From an uncultured bacterium (GTDB taxonomy: Bacteria; Desulfobacterota; Syntrophorhabdia; Syntrophorhabdales; JANXAF01): 64,000 nucleotides of DNA. Numbering within the stretch: position 1 is the stretch's first letter; each line of letters begins with the position of its first letter. Location: assembly GCA_938084905.1 (NCBI GenBank), contig CALKEQ010000007.1, positions 152,334 to 216,333 on the forward strand, written 5' to 3'. Shown here in pieces: positions 45,899-56,066 of this stretch. A program made the translations under genes and the position numbers. Under the pieces are notes generated by a model that had not been told where the DNA came from, made no database searches, and saw nothing but the letters and a program-made list of their open reading frames with translations.

Positions 45899-46524
45899 CT
45901 TTCTCCTTTCTTCGAGTAATCGCACTCTGTAATTAATTCACATTTTTTACAGTTAGGATTCCTTGCCTTACATACGTATCTTCCATGGAGGATAAGAAGC
46001 AGAGAAAGTGGAAGCTGTTTATCCTCTGGTATCTTCCCTTTCAGATCATTTTCGATTTTTTGAGGGTCATCAAATTTTGTGAGGCCTATCCTCTTTGCAA
46101 CTCTACGAAGGTGTGTGTCGACTATTATTGCTGGCCTATTGTATGCGCAGCCGACTATCATATTGGCAGATTTTCTACCGATACCCTTGATTTTTGCGAG
46201 GACCTCTATATTATCCGGTATCTTTCCAAAATGGCGACTTTTTATCTCTAGGGCTACGTTTTTTAAAGTTCTCGCTTTGTTTCTGTAGAATCCTGTGGGC
46301 CTTATATCCTCCTCAAGTTCTTCGATTGGAGCATTTATGTAATCTTCAAGGCTTTTGTATTTTTTAAAAAGACTCTCAGTTACCCTGTTTACTCTCTCAT
46401 CTGTGCACTGCGCTGAAAGGATCGTTGCTACCGTAAGCTCAAGTGGGTTTGAAAATTTTAGTTCGCATCTAGGTTCACCATGCATTTTTTTAAGTTTTTC
46501 AATTATGAGGTCTATCTCTATCAT
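45895..46524 (-). CDS. nth: Endonuclease III
   Basis: 209 aa. The HhH motif is LAKIKGIGRKSANMIVG, with the catalytic aspartate in IIVDTHLRRVAKRIG. The C-terminal [4Fe-4S] loop is CKARNPNCKKCELITEC. It removes oxidised pyrimidines. Four-base ATGA overlaps couple it to polX and to tkt. Confidence 0.97.
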   Translation of the reverse strand: MIEIDLIIEKLKKMHGEPRCELKFSNPLELTVATILSAQCTDERVNRVTESLFKKYKSLEDYINAPIEELEEDIRPTGFYRNKARTLKNVALEIKSRHFGKIPDNIEVLAKIKGIGRKSANMIVGCAYNRPAIIVDTHLRRVAKRIGLTKFDDPQKIENDLKGKIPEDKQLPLSLLLILHGRYVCKARNPNCKKCELITECDYSKKGER

Positions 46525-48227
46525 ACGGCCACCTTTTTTTTAGCACTGAAAAAAATCCTTATCTCATCAATTTCTTTCGCATTGAGCACGTCTTTTTTTT
46601 CAAGCCAGCCTTTTCTTGCCATGGAAACACCATATCTGGTGTCAGCTAAAGCAGCTTTAGAGTGTGCGTCGGGATTTATGGATATTAGACAACCCTTTTC
46701 TTTTGCGTACTTTAGATACCTCCAGTCTATGTCGAGCCTGTACGGAGAGGCGTTTAGCTCAATGATGACCCCATTTTCCGCTGAGACCTCAATAATTTCC
46801 TCCATGTCAACTGAATATCCATCCCTTGAAAGAAGGAGCCTTCCTGTAGGATGACCTAAAATGGTGACGTAAGGGTCCCTGATTGCCGTAATTAACCTTT
46901 TCATCTGCTCCTTCTTTTCAAGCTGAAAATGGGAGTGGATTGAGGCTATGACAAAGTCAAACTGGCGCAGTATCTCCCTAGGATAATCCAGACTCCCATC
47001 TGGAAGTATTTCACATTCTATGCCCTTAAAAACGTAAAAACTATCCTCCCTTCTGTTTATCTCGTCTATTAATTTCCACTGCCTCTTTAGGTCTTCCACA
47101 CTCAGGCCGCCTGCGTAATGGGCACTTTTACTGTGGTCACTTATTCCAATGTAGTGAAAGCCCATTTTCTTTGAAAAATTCACAAGATCTTCGATTGAAT
47201 CGATTCCATCGCTGAAATCTGTATGAACGTGGAAAACACCTTTTATATCCTTAAGCCCTATAAGCTTCGGGAGATTCTTTGAAAGTGCAGCTTCCACCTC
47301 TCCGAAACCTTCCCTTAGCTCTGGCTCTATAAAATCGAGTCCTAAAGAACCGTAAATCTCTTCCTCCGTTCTTTGAGGCCCAAATCGATTCGGGGAAAGG
47401 GTAATACCTTTTTCTTTGAGTAGTCCATCTAAGGATGATAGGTGTTCCTTGCTTCCCGTATAATAGAGGAGGGCAAAGGGAAAGTCCTCCTTCCTTAAGA
47501 ACCTGATTTCTACCTTAATTCCTGGGAATAGTCTTAATTCTGCCAACTCAAAATCTCTCTTCAGTACGCCTTCGCTTTCTGGAAGGGAACTCAAAAGCTT
47601 AAGAAGATCTTCCCTTTTTTCTCCGGCGAAGAGGATATCTATATCCCTTACTACCTCCCTTTTCCTTCTTACGCTTCCGCAGACTTCGATTTTTGCTTCA
47701 GGAAATTTCTCAATGAGATAAGCTTTCAGTTTTTCCGACTTTTCCTCAACATCTGCCAGGAGGAACTCGTCTTTGTGTTTTTTAAAAAATTCTATTCCTG
47801 AGAGGATACGATCCTGTGTTTTTTTTCCAAAACGAAAAAGGTTCAGTAACCTGTTCTCCTTTATGGCGTACTCAAGTTCTCCAATATTTGTTACACCGAG
47901 CTTCTCGTAAAGGACCTTTATCTTTTTTGGTCCCAGATTGGGGATCTTCGTGAGTTCAAGTAAGGATGGTGGGATCTCTCTTTTTAGGTCTTCGTAATAA
48001 GAGATCTTTCCCTTCTCGTAATACTCCTCAATCTTCTTGGATATGGCCTCACCTATACCATCTATCTCTTTGAGCTTCTTTGCCCTGACAATCGCCTCAA
48101 GATCCTCTATCTGAGACAGTACTCTAGCCGCGTTCCTGTAAGCCCTTATTTTAAAAGGGTTTTCCCCTTTGATTTCGAGAAGCCCTGCTATTTCCTCAAA
48201 AATACTAGGCAGAGCCTTCAGATTCAC
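46521..48227 (-). CDS. polX: DNA polymerase/3'-5' exonuclease PolX
   Basis: 568 aa. The N-terminal X-family polymerase has helix-hairpin-helix parts (IDGIGEAISKKIEEYYEKGK, IPNLGPKKIKVLYEKLG) and the active site GSVRRKREVVRDIDILFAG. The C-terminal PHP nuclease domain has FHVHTDFSDGID, SIHSHF, LGHPTGRLL and INPDAHSK. It fills gaps in base excision repair, fitting its operon partner nth. The GTG start lies seven bases after a -10 box, so the mRNA is predicted to be leaderless. Confidence 0.96.
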   Translation of the reverse strand: MNLKALPSIFEEIAGLLEIKGENPFKIRAYRNAARVLSQIEDLEAIVRAKKLKEIDGIGEAISKKIEEYYEKGKISYYEDLKREIPPSLLELTKIPNLGPKKIKVLYEKLGVTNIGELEYAIKENRLLNLFRFGKKTQDRILSGIEFFKKHKDEFLLADVEEKSEKLKAYLIEKFPEAKIEVCGSVRRKREVVRDIDILFAGEKREDLLKLLSSLPESEGVLKRDFELAELRLFPGIKVEIRFLRKEDFPFALLYYTGSKEHLSSLDGLLKEKGITLSPNRFGPQRTEEEIYGSLGLDFIEPELREGFGEVEAALSKNLPKLIGLKDIKGVFHVHTDFSDGIDSIEDLVNFSKKMGFHYIGISDHSKSAHYAGGLSVEDLKRQWKLIDEINRREDSFYVFKGIECEILPDGSLDYPREILRQFDFVIASIHSHFQLEKKEQMKRLITAIRDPYVTILGHPTGRLLLSRDGYSVDMEEIIEVSAENGVIIELNASPYRLDIDWRYLKYAKEKGCLISINPDAHSKAALADTRYGVSMARKGWLEKKDVLNAKEIDEIRIFFSAKKKVAV

Positions 48228-48234
48228 GGGCTAA

Positions 48235-48263
48235 ATAATATATGGCCGATTCGACTTTGTCAA
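48235..48263 (-). promoter_or_regulatory. Promoter of polX-nth-tkt, leaderless geometry
   Basis: On the minus strand a perfect TTGACA (48263-48258), a 17-base spacer and TATTAT (48240-48235). The predicted start is at 48228, one base before the GTG of polX. Confidence 0.7.
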
Positions 48264-48273
48264 CAAAGGGAGC

Positions 48274-48303
48274 TTGATAAGAGGGAAACTTATTCGGTAT
48301 AAT
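48274..48303 (+). promoter_or_regulatory. Promoter of tig-clpP-clpX
   Basis: TTGATA at 48274-48279, an 18-base spacer and TATAAT at 48298-48303. A leader of about 20 bases with GGAGGAG precedes the ATG, unlike the divergent polX promoter. Confidence 0.65.
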
Positions 48304-48328
48304 TAGCTCACCACATCCGGAGGAGAAG

Positions 48329-49594
48329 ATGAAGGTTTCTTTGCTTGAGGCTGAAGAGACCCGAAGGAGGATAGAGGTTCTCATCCCTAGGGAAAAAACG
48401 GAAAGGATAAGGAAAGAGATATTGAACGATTTGAGAAAGAGAGTAAAGATAAGAGGTTTTAGACCTGGAAGGGTCCCGATAGAGATGATAAGAGCGTACT
48501 ACGGAGATGCCGTAGAAGAAGATGTGAGGAGAAGAATGGTTGAGGAGACTATAGATCAGGCTCTTAAAGAACTAAAAATTGAGCCACTTGTAAAGACTGT
48601 TCTTCAGTTTACGGAAAGGGATGAGGGTTACGGTTACATAATCGAATGCGAAATTATTCCTCAAATAGATATAGGTGATTATAAGGGGATTGAGGTCGAA
48701 CTAAAAAAGGTTGAAGTAAAAGAGGAGGAAATCAACGAGAGGCTCCAGAACCTTCGGAACATGCACGCAATAATAAGGGAAAGGGAAGGTGACGTAGAAG
48801 CAAGGATAGGGGACATAGCAGTAATAAAATATCAAGGTTACCTTGATGGAAAACCGATCAAGGAAGCTGGGACCGATTTTTACCCTCTTGAGCTTGGTAA
48901 AGGCTTCTTTTTACCTGAATTTGAAAATGCCATAGTCGGAATGAAGAAGGGAGAGGAGAAGGAAGTGGAGATCCTTTTTCAGGACGATTACCCAGATAGA
49001 GAGATTGCCGGAAAAAGGGTCCTCTTTAAGGTTCTTTTGAGGGAGCTAAAGGAAAAGATTTTACCTGAGATATCAGACGAATTCGCCAAAGATGTGGGTT
49101 TTAGTAACCTTGAGGAACTAAAGGAGGAGATAAAAAATTCGATAAAGAGAGAGAGGGAGGCTTTTCAAAGGGAGTACATTTACCGGACTCTCCTTGAAAA
49201 GATAGTTGACAGTGTGGAAATTCCGATTCCTTCCCGGTACTTTCAAAGTAGGGTTGAAAGCGTCCTTGAAGATTTTAAGGAGAGAATGGGAGATGAGAAA
49301 CTCGTTGAGGAGGAGAGGAAAAAACTGAAAGAAGAGGTTGAAAGAAGGGTCCGCGATGAGATAAAGGAGGAGATCGTTTTGCTCAATATCGCAAGAAAGG
49401 AGAATTTAGGCGTTAGTGAGGAAGAGCTTGGAAATGAGATAAGAATTGTGGCAGAGGAGACAAAAAGACCGTACGAGGAGACGAGGGCTTTTTTTGAAAA
49501 AAACGGACTTATGGGTTATATTAAAAACAGAGTGCTACTAAAAAAGGCACGTGATTTTCTCATAAGTCAAGCAAAATTGAAGGAGATAGAATGA
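48329..49594 (+). CDS. tig: Trigger factor
   Basis: 421 aa. The ribosome-binding N-domain has [22 protein letters not shown], the FKBP-like PPIase domain covers about 150-240 ([43 protein letters not shown]), and the helical C-domain follows. It chaperones nascent chains. First gene of the classic tig-clpP-clpX set; its stop overlaps clpP by four bases. Confidence 0.97.
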   Translation: MKVSLLEAEETRRRIEVLIPREKTERIRKEILNDLRKRVKIRGFRPGRVPIEMIRAYYGDAVEEDVRRRMVEETIDQALKELKIEPLVKTVLQFTERDEGYGYIIECEIIPQIDIGDYKGIEVELKKVEVKEEEINERLQNLRNMHAIIREREGDVEARIGDIAVIKYQGYLDGKPIKEAGTDFYPLELGKGFFLPEFENAIVGMKKGEEKEVEILFQDDYPDREIAGKRVLFKVLLRELKEKILPEISDEFAKDVGFSNLEELKEEIKNSIKREREAFQREYIYRTLLEKIVDSVEIPIPSRYFQSRVESVLEDFKERMGDEKLVEEERKKLKEEVERRVRDEIKEEIVLLNIARKENLGVSEEELGNEIRIVAEETKRPYEETRAFFEKNGLMGYIKNRVLLKKARDFLISQAKLKEIE

Positions 49595-50175
49595 CACTTA
49601 TCCCTATTGTTATCGAGAGGGACGGTAGGGGAGAAAGGGCATATGACATATATTCCAGATTGCTCAAAGAGCGAATTATCTTTCTTGGAACACAGATAGA
49701 CGATCAGACTGCAAATGTGGTAATTGCCCAGTTGCTCTTTCTCGAATCTGAAGACCCTGACAGGGACATTTACCTCTACATCAATTCTCCTGGTGGGTAC
49801 ATAACCAGTGGTTTGGCTATTTACGATACAATGCAGTATATAAAACCGCATGTATCGACAATATGTATAGGTCAGGCTGCCTCAATGGCGGCGGTTCTTT
49901 TAGCAGGTGGAGAGAAAGGTAAAAGGTACGCTCTACCAAATTCAAGAATACTGATTCACCAGCCGCTTGGAGGATTTCAAGGTCAGGCTACTGACATAGA
50001 TATCCAGGCAAGAGAGATACTGAGAATGAAGGAAAGGATAAACAGGATTCTCATGAAACATACCGGTCAACCCCTTGAAAAGATCGCAAAAGATACGGAA
50101 AGGGACTTTTATATGAGTGCTGAGCAGGCACTTGAGTACGGAATAATAGATAAAATCGTGGAGAAAAGGCAATGA
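49591..50175 (+). CDS. clpP: ATP-dependent Clp protease proteolytic subunit
   Basis: 194 aa. [22 protein letters not shown] at the N-terminus, the catalytic serine in [16 protein letters not shown], histidine in [17 protein letters not shown] and aspartate in KDTERDFYM. Overlaps both tig and clpX by four bases. Confidence 0.98.
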   Translation: MTLIPIVIERDGRGERAYDIYSRLLKERIIFLGTQIDDQTANVVIAQLLFLESEDPDRDIYLYINSPGGYITSGLAIYDTMQYIKPHVSTICIGQAASMAAVLLAGGEKGKRYALPNSRILIHQPLGGFQGQATDIDIQAREILRMKERINRILMKHTGQPLEKIAKDTERDFYMSAEQALEYGIIDKIVEKRQ

Positions 50176-51431
50176 GCATGATTAGGAGAAATAACGGAAG
50201 GACAGTTAAACTTCACTGCTCTTTTTGCGGGAAAAGTCAGGATGAGGTAAGAAAGCTCATAGCAGGACCGCTCGTCTACATATGCGACGAATGTGTTGAA
50301 CTTTGTAACGAGATAATACAGGAGGAGAGAAAAAAGGAAAGGTTCGAGTACATAAGAACGTCCATACCCAAGCCCCATGAAATAATGAAACAACTTGACG
50401 AGTATGTAGTTGGACAGGAATACGCAAAAAAGATACTCTCAGTTGCAGTTTATAATCATTACAAGAGGATTGAGTCAAAATCAACTGGAGATGGGGTTGA
50501 AATCCAAAAAAGTAACATTCTCCTCATAGGCCCAACAGGATCTGGAAAAACCCTTCTTGCAAAGACCCTTGCGAAGATTCTTCACGTTCCTTTTACGATT
50601 GCCGATGCCACAACACTGACAGAAGCCGGATACGTTGGAGAAGACGTGGAAAATATCATCCTCTACCTCCTTCAGGCTGCTGATTACAACATTGAAAAGG
50701 CTGAAAAGGGCATAGTTTACATTGACGAAATCGACAAGATATCAAGGAAAAGTGACAGCCCATCGATAACAAGGGATGTATCAGGTGAGGGTGTTCAGCA
50801 GGCCCTTCTGAAAATTATAGAGGGTACAATCGCCAATGTTCCTCCAAAAGGGGGAAGAAAGCATCCTCAACAGGATTACATAAGGGTTGACACAACAAAC
50901 ATACTTTTCATTTGTGGTGGTGCCTTTATCGGTATAGAGAACATCATAGCAAACAGGATAGGTAAAAAAGGGATAGGGTTTGGAGCAGAGGTTGAAGGGG
51001 GAAGGAACAAAAGGTATGCAGAACTAATCCGAGAGGTTCAGCCTGAAGATCTCATAAAATACGGGCTAATTCCGGAATTTGTAGGAAGACTTCCAATTAT
51101 TGCACCCCTTGACGAACTCACAGAGGATCAGCTCGTAGAGATACTTAAAACCCCAAAGAACGCGATCGTGAAACAGTACAAAAAGCTCTTCGAACTCGAC
51201 AATGTTAAGCTTACCTTTACAGAGGGGGCACTAAGGGCAATAGCAAGAGAGGCCATGAAGAAAAAGACCGGAGCAAGGGGTCTTCGGGCGATAATGGAAA
51301 AGGTGATGCTCGATGTGATGTACGAGATACCTTCCCTTCCAAATGTTAAAGAGTGCGTTATAAATGAGGATACGATTCTGAACAAGGAACAGCCCATAAT
51401 GATTTATGAGGAGAAAGCGGAGATTGCTTAG
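50172..51431 (+). CDS. clpX: ATP-dependent Clp protease ATPase subunit ClpX
   Basis: 419 aa. The N-terminal zinc-binding domain has [11 protein letters not shown] and [10 protein letters not shown]. Walker A is [18 protein letters not shown] and Walker [21 protein letters not shown]-like sensor 2 appears as [17 protein letters not shown]. It unfolds substrates for ClpP. Confidence 0.98.
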   Translation: MSMIRRNNGRTVKLHCSFCGKSQDEVRKLIAGPLVYICDECVELCNEIIQEERKKERFEYIRTSIPKPHEIMKQLDEYVVGQEYAKKILSVAVYNHYKRIESKSTGDGVEIQKSNILLIGPTGSGKTLLAKTLAKILHVPFTIADATTLTEAGYVGEDVENIILYLLQAADYNIEKAEKGIVYIDEIDKISRKSDSPSITRDVSGEGVQQALLKIIEGTIANVPPKGGRKHPQQDYIRVDTTNILFICGGAFIGIENIIANRIGKKGIGFGAEVEGGRNKRYAELIREVQPEDLIKYGLIPEFVGRLPIIAPLDELTEDQLVEILKTPKNAIVKQYKKLFELDNVKLTFTEGALRAIAREAMKKKTGARGLRAIMEKVMLDVMYEIPSLPNVKECVINEDTILNKEQPIMIYEEKAEIA

Positions 51432-51432
51432 A

Positions 51433-51461
51433 TTGACCCTTTTCCCCAAAGTTGCTATATT
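51433..51461 (+). promoter_or_regulatory. Promoter of tRNA-Val-tRNA-Asp
   Basis: TTGACC at 51433-51438, a 17-base spacer and TATATT at 51456-51461, with a predicted start about five bases before the first tRNA. Confidence 0.65.
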
Positions 51462-51472
51462 TACGTCCACCT

Positions 51473-51547
51473 GGGCGGGTAGCTCAGTGGGAGAGCATCG
51501 GCCTTACAAGCCGGGGGCCGGAGGTTCAAACCCTCTCCCGCCTACCA
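51473..51547 (+). tRNA. tRNA-Val(TAC)
   Basis: Acceptor GGGCGGG pairs with CCCGCCT (one G-U), followed by A73 and encoded CCA. The anticodon stem TCGGC/GCCGG encloses CTTACAA, giving TAC. The T loop reads TTCAAAC. Confidence 0.95.
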
Positions 51548-51571
51548 TCTGGAAAGACGCAGTAATGGAGC

Positions 51572-51650
<79 letters not shown>

Positions 51651-51667
51651 GAATAAATGGAGGATCT

Positions 51668-53743
51668 TTGTTAAATTTCGCCTTCTGTATCCATCTCCAT
51701 CAACCTGTGGGAAATATGGGCTATGTTCTTGAGAAGGCTTATGAGAATTCATACCTTCCTTTTCTTGAAATTTTTGAGGGATTTGAAAGTTTAAAACTCA
51801 ATCTCCACATCTCCGGATATCTCCTTGAGTGGCTTGTAAATGAAAAGCCTTCCTACATTGAGAGAATAAAGGAACTTGTTAGGGCAAAAAGGGTTGAAAT
51901 GCTCACAGGTGGGATGTATGAACCTGTTCTTTCAATGATCCCCAAGGAGGATGGTGTTGGACAGATAAAGATGCACAGAAAGTTCATAAAGGACATCTTC
52001 GGCATAAATCCGGAAGGGATGTGGGTTGCTGAAAGGGTCTACGAGCCTCACCTTCCAGAGGTCATTTCATTGGCTCAAGTATCCTACATAATTCTGGACG
52101 ACCACCATTTCAAGGCTGTAGGCCTGGATGAGGATGATCTCTACGGTTACTATTTGACCGAGTTCGAAAATTACACAATAAAGGTTTTCCCAGGAATCGA
52201 GTACCTAAGATACGCTTTACCATTTAGGCAAGTGAGAGAGATAGATGGGTACTTTCGTTCAGTTCATTCAAAAGGCGGGAATCTTCTAGTCTTTGCCGAC
52301 GATGGTGAAAAGTTCGGGCTCTGGCCTGGAACTTTCGACTACGTGTACAGGGAGGGATGGTTAAAGGCTTTCTTTTCTTATCTTGAGGAAAATGGAGACT
52401 GGTTAAAGACGGTCCTATTCGGAGATTACGTGGCTCAAAGAAAACCTCTCGGCTTGATCTACCTTAACTGCAACTCCTATAGGGAGATGGATGAGTGGTG
52501 TCTACCTGCAAGAAAAATAAAGGACTATGAATACGCTTATCGTAACTTTGGTTCAGAATTGAGAAATTTTTTGGAAGGCGGCTATTACAGGTATTTTTTG
52601 ATCAAGTACGAGGAAAGTAACGACATGCATAAAAAGATGCTTCAGGTGTCAAAGGCTGTGAGAAATAAAAGAGCGGCGAAAAGATCCCTTTACAAAGCCC
52701 AGTGTAATGATGCGTACTGGCACGGAGTCTTTGGTGGACTCTACCTCCCCCATCTGAGATCGGAAGTTTACAGAAATCTGATCGATGCGGAAAAGGCCAT
52801 AGAGGGGAAGGGTGCGATTCTCGAAGGGTACTTTCAGGATATAAACCTCGATGGGTACAAAGAGGCCATCCTAAATACAAAGAGTATCAAGGCGTACTTC
52901 CTTCTTAAGGAAGGTGGGGTGCTCTACGAGCTCGATTACAAACCACGTTCTGTTAACCTAATTGCCACCTTGAGGAGAAGGTATGAGGCCTACCATGAGA
53001 AGATAAAAAAGGCTCTCCCAGCCCAATTGGTGGACGGAACTAAGACAATCCACGATCTAATTCTCACAAAGGAAGTGGGCCTTGAAGACTTTCTTCATTT
53101 TGACTGGTATAGAAGGGCATCTCTAGTTGACCATGTTTTAGGTGATGATGTCAGTTTTGAGAGTTTCTTTAAATGTGAGTACCGGGAGCCCGGAGACTTT
53201 GTTAAAGAGCCTTACGAAGGAAAAATAGAGAGAAAAAAAGGGGAAATCTCCCTTCGCCTTGTAAGGAACGGAAACTTCTGGAAGGACTGTACAAGTACAC
53301 CCCTTTCTGTTGAAAAAACTGTTACACTAAGATCAGCGGAGGATACGGTGAATGTGGAGTACACAGTTTCTGGAGAGACCGAGGAAAGGTTTTTCTTCGG
53401 TGTGGAATTTAACTTTTCCTTTCTTAATTCAGGTGGAGAAAGGTTTATGGAGGTGAAAGGGGAAAGGTTTCCACTTACAAAGACTGGAGTTATTGAAGGA
53501 TCGAATTTTATCCGATTTTTCGACCCTTACCAGAAAGTGGAAGTCATCTTAAGGATGGATGATCCATACGAGATCTGGACCCATCCGGTTGAAGTTGTCT
53601 CCCTTTCCGAGGGAGGGTTCGAGAGAAACTACCAGTCCACAATGGTTATGCCACTTTGGATTGTAGATCTGAAAGAAGGAAAAAAGAACTTTCAGATCCA
53701 GATTCAAATTAATGGTCTCGGCGATAATAACAACGTACAATAG
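51668..53743 (+). CDS. Glycoside hydrolase family 57, 4-alpha-glucanotransferase/amylase type
   Basis: 691 aa. The GH57 N-terminus FAFCIHLHQPVGN, nucleophile segment GMWVAERVYEPHLPEV and acid/base segment LLVFADDGEKFGLWPG match the Thermococcus litoralis 4-alpha-glucanotransferase group, including DUF1925/1926-like C-terminal domains (about 290-690). It acts on maltodextrin or glycogen-like glucans; no signal peptide is seen. The TTG start follows GGAGG. There is no terminator after tRNA-Asp, so it may be read from the tRNA promoter. Confidence 0.92.
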   Translation: MLNFAFCIHLHQPVGNMGYVLEKAYENSYLPFLEIFEGFESLKLNLHISGYLLEWLVNEKPSYIERIKELVRAKRVEMLTGGMYEPVLSMIPKEDGVGQIKMHRKFIKDIFGINPEGMWVAERVYEPHLPEVISLAQVSYIILDDHHFKAVGLDEDDLYGYYLTEFENYTIKVFPGIEYLRYALPFRQVREIDGYFRSVHSKGGNLLVFADDGEKFGLWPGTFDYVYREGWLKAFFSYLEENGDWLKTVLFGDYVAQRKPLGLIYLNCNSYREMDEWCLPARKIKDYEYAYRNFGSELRNFLEGGYYRYFLIKYEESNDMHKKMLQVSKAVRNKRAAKRSLYKAQCNDAYWHGVFGGLYLPHLRSEVYRNLIDAEKAIEGKGAILEGYFQDINLDGYKEAILNTKSIKAYFLLKEGGVLYELDYKPRSVNLIATLRRRYEAYHEKIKKALPAQLVDGTKTIHDLILTKEVGLEDFLHFDWYRRASLVDHVLGDDVSFESFFKCEYREPGDFVKEPYEGKIERKKGEISLRLVRNGNFWKDCTSTPLSVEKTVTLRSAEDTVNVEYTVSGETEERFFFGVEFNFSFLNSGGERFMEVKGERFPLTKTGVIEGSNFIRFFDPYQKVEVILRMDDPYEIWTHPVEVVSLSEGGFERNYQSTMVMPLWIVDLKEGKKNFQIQIQINGLGDNNNVQ

Positions 53744-54578
53744 AAGGGCCTTTGTAAGAGAGGCAATAGAATCGGTACTTTCTCAGGATTACAAAGTGGA
53801 GGAAATTATAGTTGTTGACGATGGTTCGGAGGATGGGACAGAGGAGGAAGTAAAAGACTATCCTGTCAAGTACATATGGAAGGAAAATGGAGGAATAAGC
53901 TCCGCCAGGAATCTTGGAATTGAGGTTTCACGGGGAGAGTACTTGGCCTTCCTTGACGTTGATGACCTTTGGCTAAAAAAGAAGATATCAACGCAGATAA
54001 AATTGATGGAGGAGCTGAACTACGAGATCTCTTACACCGATGAGATATGGATAAAAGATGGAAAGAGGATAAATCAAAAGAAGAAGCACAGGAAGTACTC
54101 AGGATTCATCTACGATAAGTGTCTTCCCCTATGTATCATAAGCCCATCCTCTGTCATTATAAAAAGACGGGTATTTGAGGAAGTCGGCCTCTTTGACGAG
54201 TCTCTCCCTGTGTGCGAGGATTACGACATGTGGTTAAGAATAACTGCAAGATTCCCTGTTCTATTTGTAGAAAAACCCCTTATAGTTAAAAGGGGTGGAC
54301 ATGATGACCAACTCTCAAAAAAATACGTGGCAATGGACAGGTTCAGAATAAAAGCGCTAATGAAAATGGTTGAGTCGGGCTGGCTTGACCCTGAAATGAA
54401 AAGGAGAACCCTTCTTGAAATCGAGAGAAAGTCTCTTATTGTGGCAAATGGGGCAAAAAAAAGGGGGAAGTTGGAGGAGGCGGAGTACTATTTTAAAATA
54501 GCCGAATGGTCAAGGGAAATGGCAAAAGAGTGGATCTGCGCCCAGCAGGAGTCGAACCTGCAACCTTTGGATTCGTAG
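53712..54578 (+). CDS. Family 2 glycosyltransferase, 3' end antisense to tRNA-Arg
   Basis: 288 aa. VSAIITTYNRRAFVREAIESVLSQD, VVDDGSEDGTEEEV, GGISSARNLGIEVSRGEYLAFLDVDDLW (with the DxD) and CEDYDMWLRI are GT2 motifs. The last 14 or so codons read through the tRNA-Arg gene on the opposite strand, giving the tail ICAQQESNLQPLDS, so the native end may once have been earlier. It overlaps the GH57 gene by 32 bases, suggesting a joint role in polysaccharide handling (inference). Acceptor unknown. Confidence 0.88.
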   Translation: MVSAIITTYNRRAFVREAIESVLSQDYKVEEIIVVDDGSEDGTEEEVKDYPVKYIWKENGGISSARNLGIEVSRGEYLAFLDVDDLWLKKKISTQIKLMEELNYEISYTDEIWIKDGKRINQKKKHRKYSGFIYDKCLPLCIISPSSVIIKRRVFEEVGLFDESLPVCEDYDMWLRITARFPVLFVEKPLIVKRGGHDDQLSKKYVAMDRFRIKALMKMVESGWLDPEMKRRTLLEIERKSLIVANGAKKRGKLEEAEYYFKIAEWSREMAKEWICAQQESNLQPLDS

Positions 54579-54610
54579 TCCAACGCTCTCTCCATTTGAG
54601 CTATGGGCGC
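54537..54610 (-). tRNA. tRNA-Arg(ACG)
   Basis: Acceptor GCGCCCA pairs with TGGGCGC, with A73 and no encoded CCA. The anticodon stem TTGGA/TCCAA encloses CTACGAA, giving ACG. It overlaps the 3' 42 bases of the GT2 coding region on the opposite strand. It is the only one of the five tRNAs here without an encoded CCA. Confidence 0.94.
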
Positions 54611-54623
54611 TTTTTCCTTCGTA

Positions 54624-54652
54624 AGTTTATCCGAAATAAGAATGGCAGTCAA
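54624..54652 (-). promoter_or_regulatory. Promoter of tRNA-Arg
   Basis: On the minus strand TTGACT (54652-54647), a 17-base spacer and TAAACT (54629-54624), with the predicted start about six bases before the tRNA. Confidence 0.6.
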
Positions 54653-54682
54653 TTTGTTCGCCCAAATTGAGACTTTTTGATT

Positions 54683-55519
54683 ATGGCTTTATTTAAGAAA
54701 ACGAAGATACTTGTTGGTACTTCAGGTTTTTCCTTTCCCGATTGGAAGGGAACGGTCTATCCGTCCAATCTGAAAGAAAAGGACATGCTCTTTTACTACG
54801 CTTACAGGTTAGGATTCGATACTGTTGAGATAAACTCCACATACTACTCCATACCGTCTGTAAAAAGTGTGGAATCGATGGAAAGGAAGACCCCTCCTCA
54901 TTTTGAGTTCACGGTTAAGGCTCCGAAATTCATTACCCATGATCCGTTCGATCCAAGAATCGAGAATAAACCAAGTCTTGAAGAGATAGATAAGGCTCTT
55001 CAAAGGTTCAAAGAGGCGATCAAGCCCCTATCTTTCTCCAATAAGCTGGGAGCCGTGCTTTTGCAGTTTCCGGTTTTCTTTCAAAATACGAAGAAAAGTA
55101 AAGATTACATTCTCTTCTGTCTCGAGTCACTTTCATTCTCTGCTGTTGTTGTCGAATTCAGGCATATAAGCTGGGTTAAAAAGGAGACTTTCGATTTTTT
55201 AAGAGAGATGGGTTTAGGTTTTTGCTCAGTTGATGAGCCGCCTCTTCCTAGACTTATGCCAAACGTATTTGAGGTGACCTCAAAAATCGCCTACATGCGA
55301 CTTCACGGCAGAAATATGAACTGGTTTAACGCACCTTTGTCCGAACGTTACGACTACCTATATTCGGATGAGGAGCTTTTTTCTTTCCTTGACGGTGTAA
55401 AAAAAATGTCAGAGAATTCGGAGAAATTTTACATTTTCTTCAACAATTGCCATATGGGCAAGGCCTTAAAAAATGCGGTAAGATTTAAGGAGATACTCTC
55501 TAGCATGGGCTTTATGTAG
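54683..55519 (+). CDS. DUF72 (YecE-like) family protein
   Basis: 278 aa from ATG 54683; a TTG at 54677 is in frame. ILVGTSGFSFPDWKGTVYPSNL, YYAYRLGFDTVEINSTYYSIP, KAPKFITHD and YMRLHGRNMNWF mark DUF72, a TIM-barrel family of unknown function. No ribosome-binding site is clear. Neighbours give no hint of role. Confidence 0.93.
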   Translation: MALFKKTKILVGTSGFSFPDWKGTVYPSNLKEKDMLFYYAYRLGFDTVEINSTYYSIPSVKSVESMERKTPPHFEFTVKAPKFITHDPFDPRIENKPSLEEIDKALQRFKEAIKPLSFSNKLGAVLLQFPVFFQNTKKSKDYILFCLESLSFSAVVVEFRHISWVKKETFDFLREMGLGFCSVDEPPLPRLMPNVFEVTSKIAYMRLHGRNMNWFNAPLSERYDYLYSDEELFSFLDGVKKMSENSEKFYIFFNNCHMGKALKNAVRFKEILSSMGFM

Positions 55520-55594
55520 ATTAAGGCACATTTTTTTATTCAAAGCGGGCAAATTATGTTAGAATAGTAAGAATTAACGATTCTGGAGGTTCGC

Positions 55595-56065
55595 ATGATA
55601 AGCGTTTCAATACCTGGCTGGGGAGACATTGAGATCGAGTATCTTCTCGTAGATTACAACGGAACTATAGCCTTGGATGGAAAAATAAAATCCGGGGTGA
55701 AGGAACTTCTGGAAAAAATATCTAGGTACATAAGGATATTTGTAGTTACTGCTGACACTTACGAGAGTGTGGATAGTGATGTGGATCTTATGGGGTTCAA
55801 CGTTCTTAAGGTAAAAAAGGAGAACAGTGCGGAGGAAAAGGCAAAGATAGTTAAGGAACTTGGGCCTGAAAAGGTACTTGCCATAGGCAACGGTGCAAAT
55901 GACGCACTTATGTTAAAGGAAGCTGCCCTTGGAATTGGAGTAATAGGGGAGGAGGGATGTTCGGGCATTCTGCTTAAAGAGGCAGACATAATAGTGAAGG
56001 ACATAACTGAAGCTTTAAATATAGTACTACATCCGGAAAGGATCATAGCTACTCTCCAATCCTAG
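55595..56065 (+). CDS. Small HAD-family protein (soluble P-type ATPase-like)
   Basis: 156 aa. HAD motif I appears as [15 protein letters not shown], motif III lysine in [12 protein letters not shown] and motif IV as [25 protein letters not shown]. The sequence resembles the phosphorylation domain of P-type ATPases without membrane parts (COG4087). Motif I has Asp-x-Asn rather than the Asp-x-Asp of phosphatases. CTGGAGG precedes the ATG. secA starts one base after its stop. Confidence 0.87.
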   Translation: MISVSIPGWGDIEIEYLLVDYNGTIALDGKIKSGVKELLEKISRYIRIFVVTADTYESVDSDVDLMGFNVLKVKKENSAEEKAKIVKELGPEKVLAIGNGANDALMLKEAALGIGVIGEEGCSGILLKEADIIVKDITEALNIVLHPERIIATLQS

Positions 56066-56066
56066 C

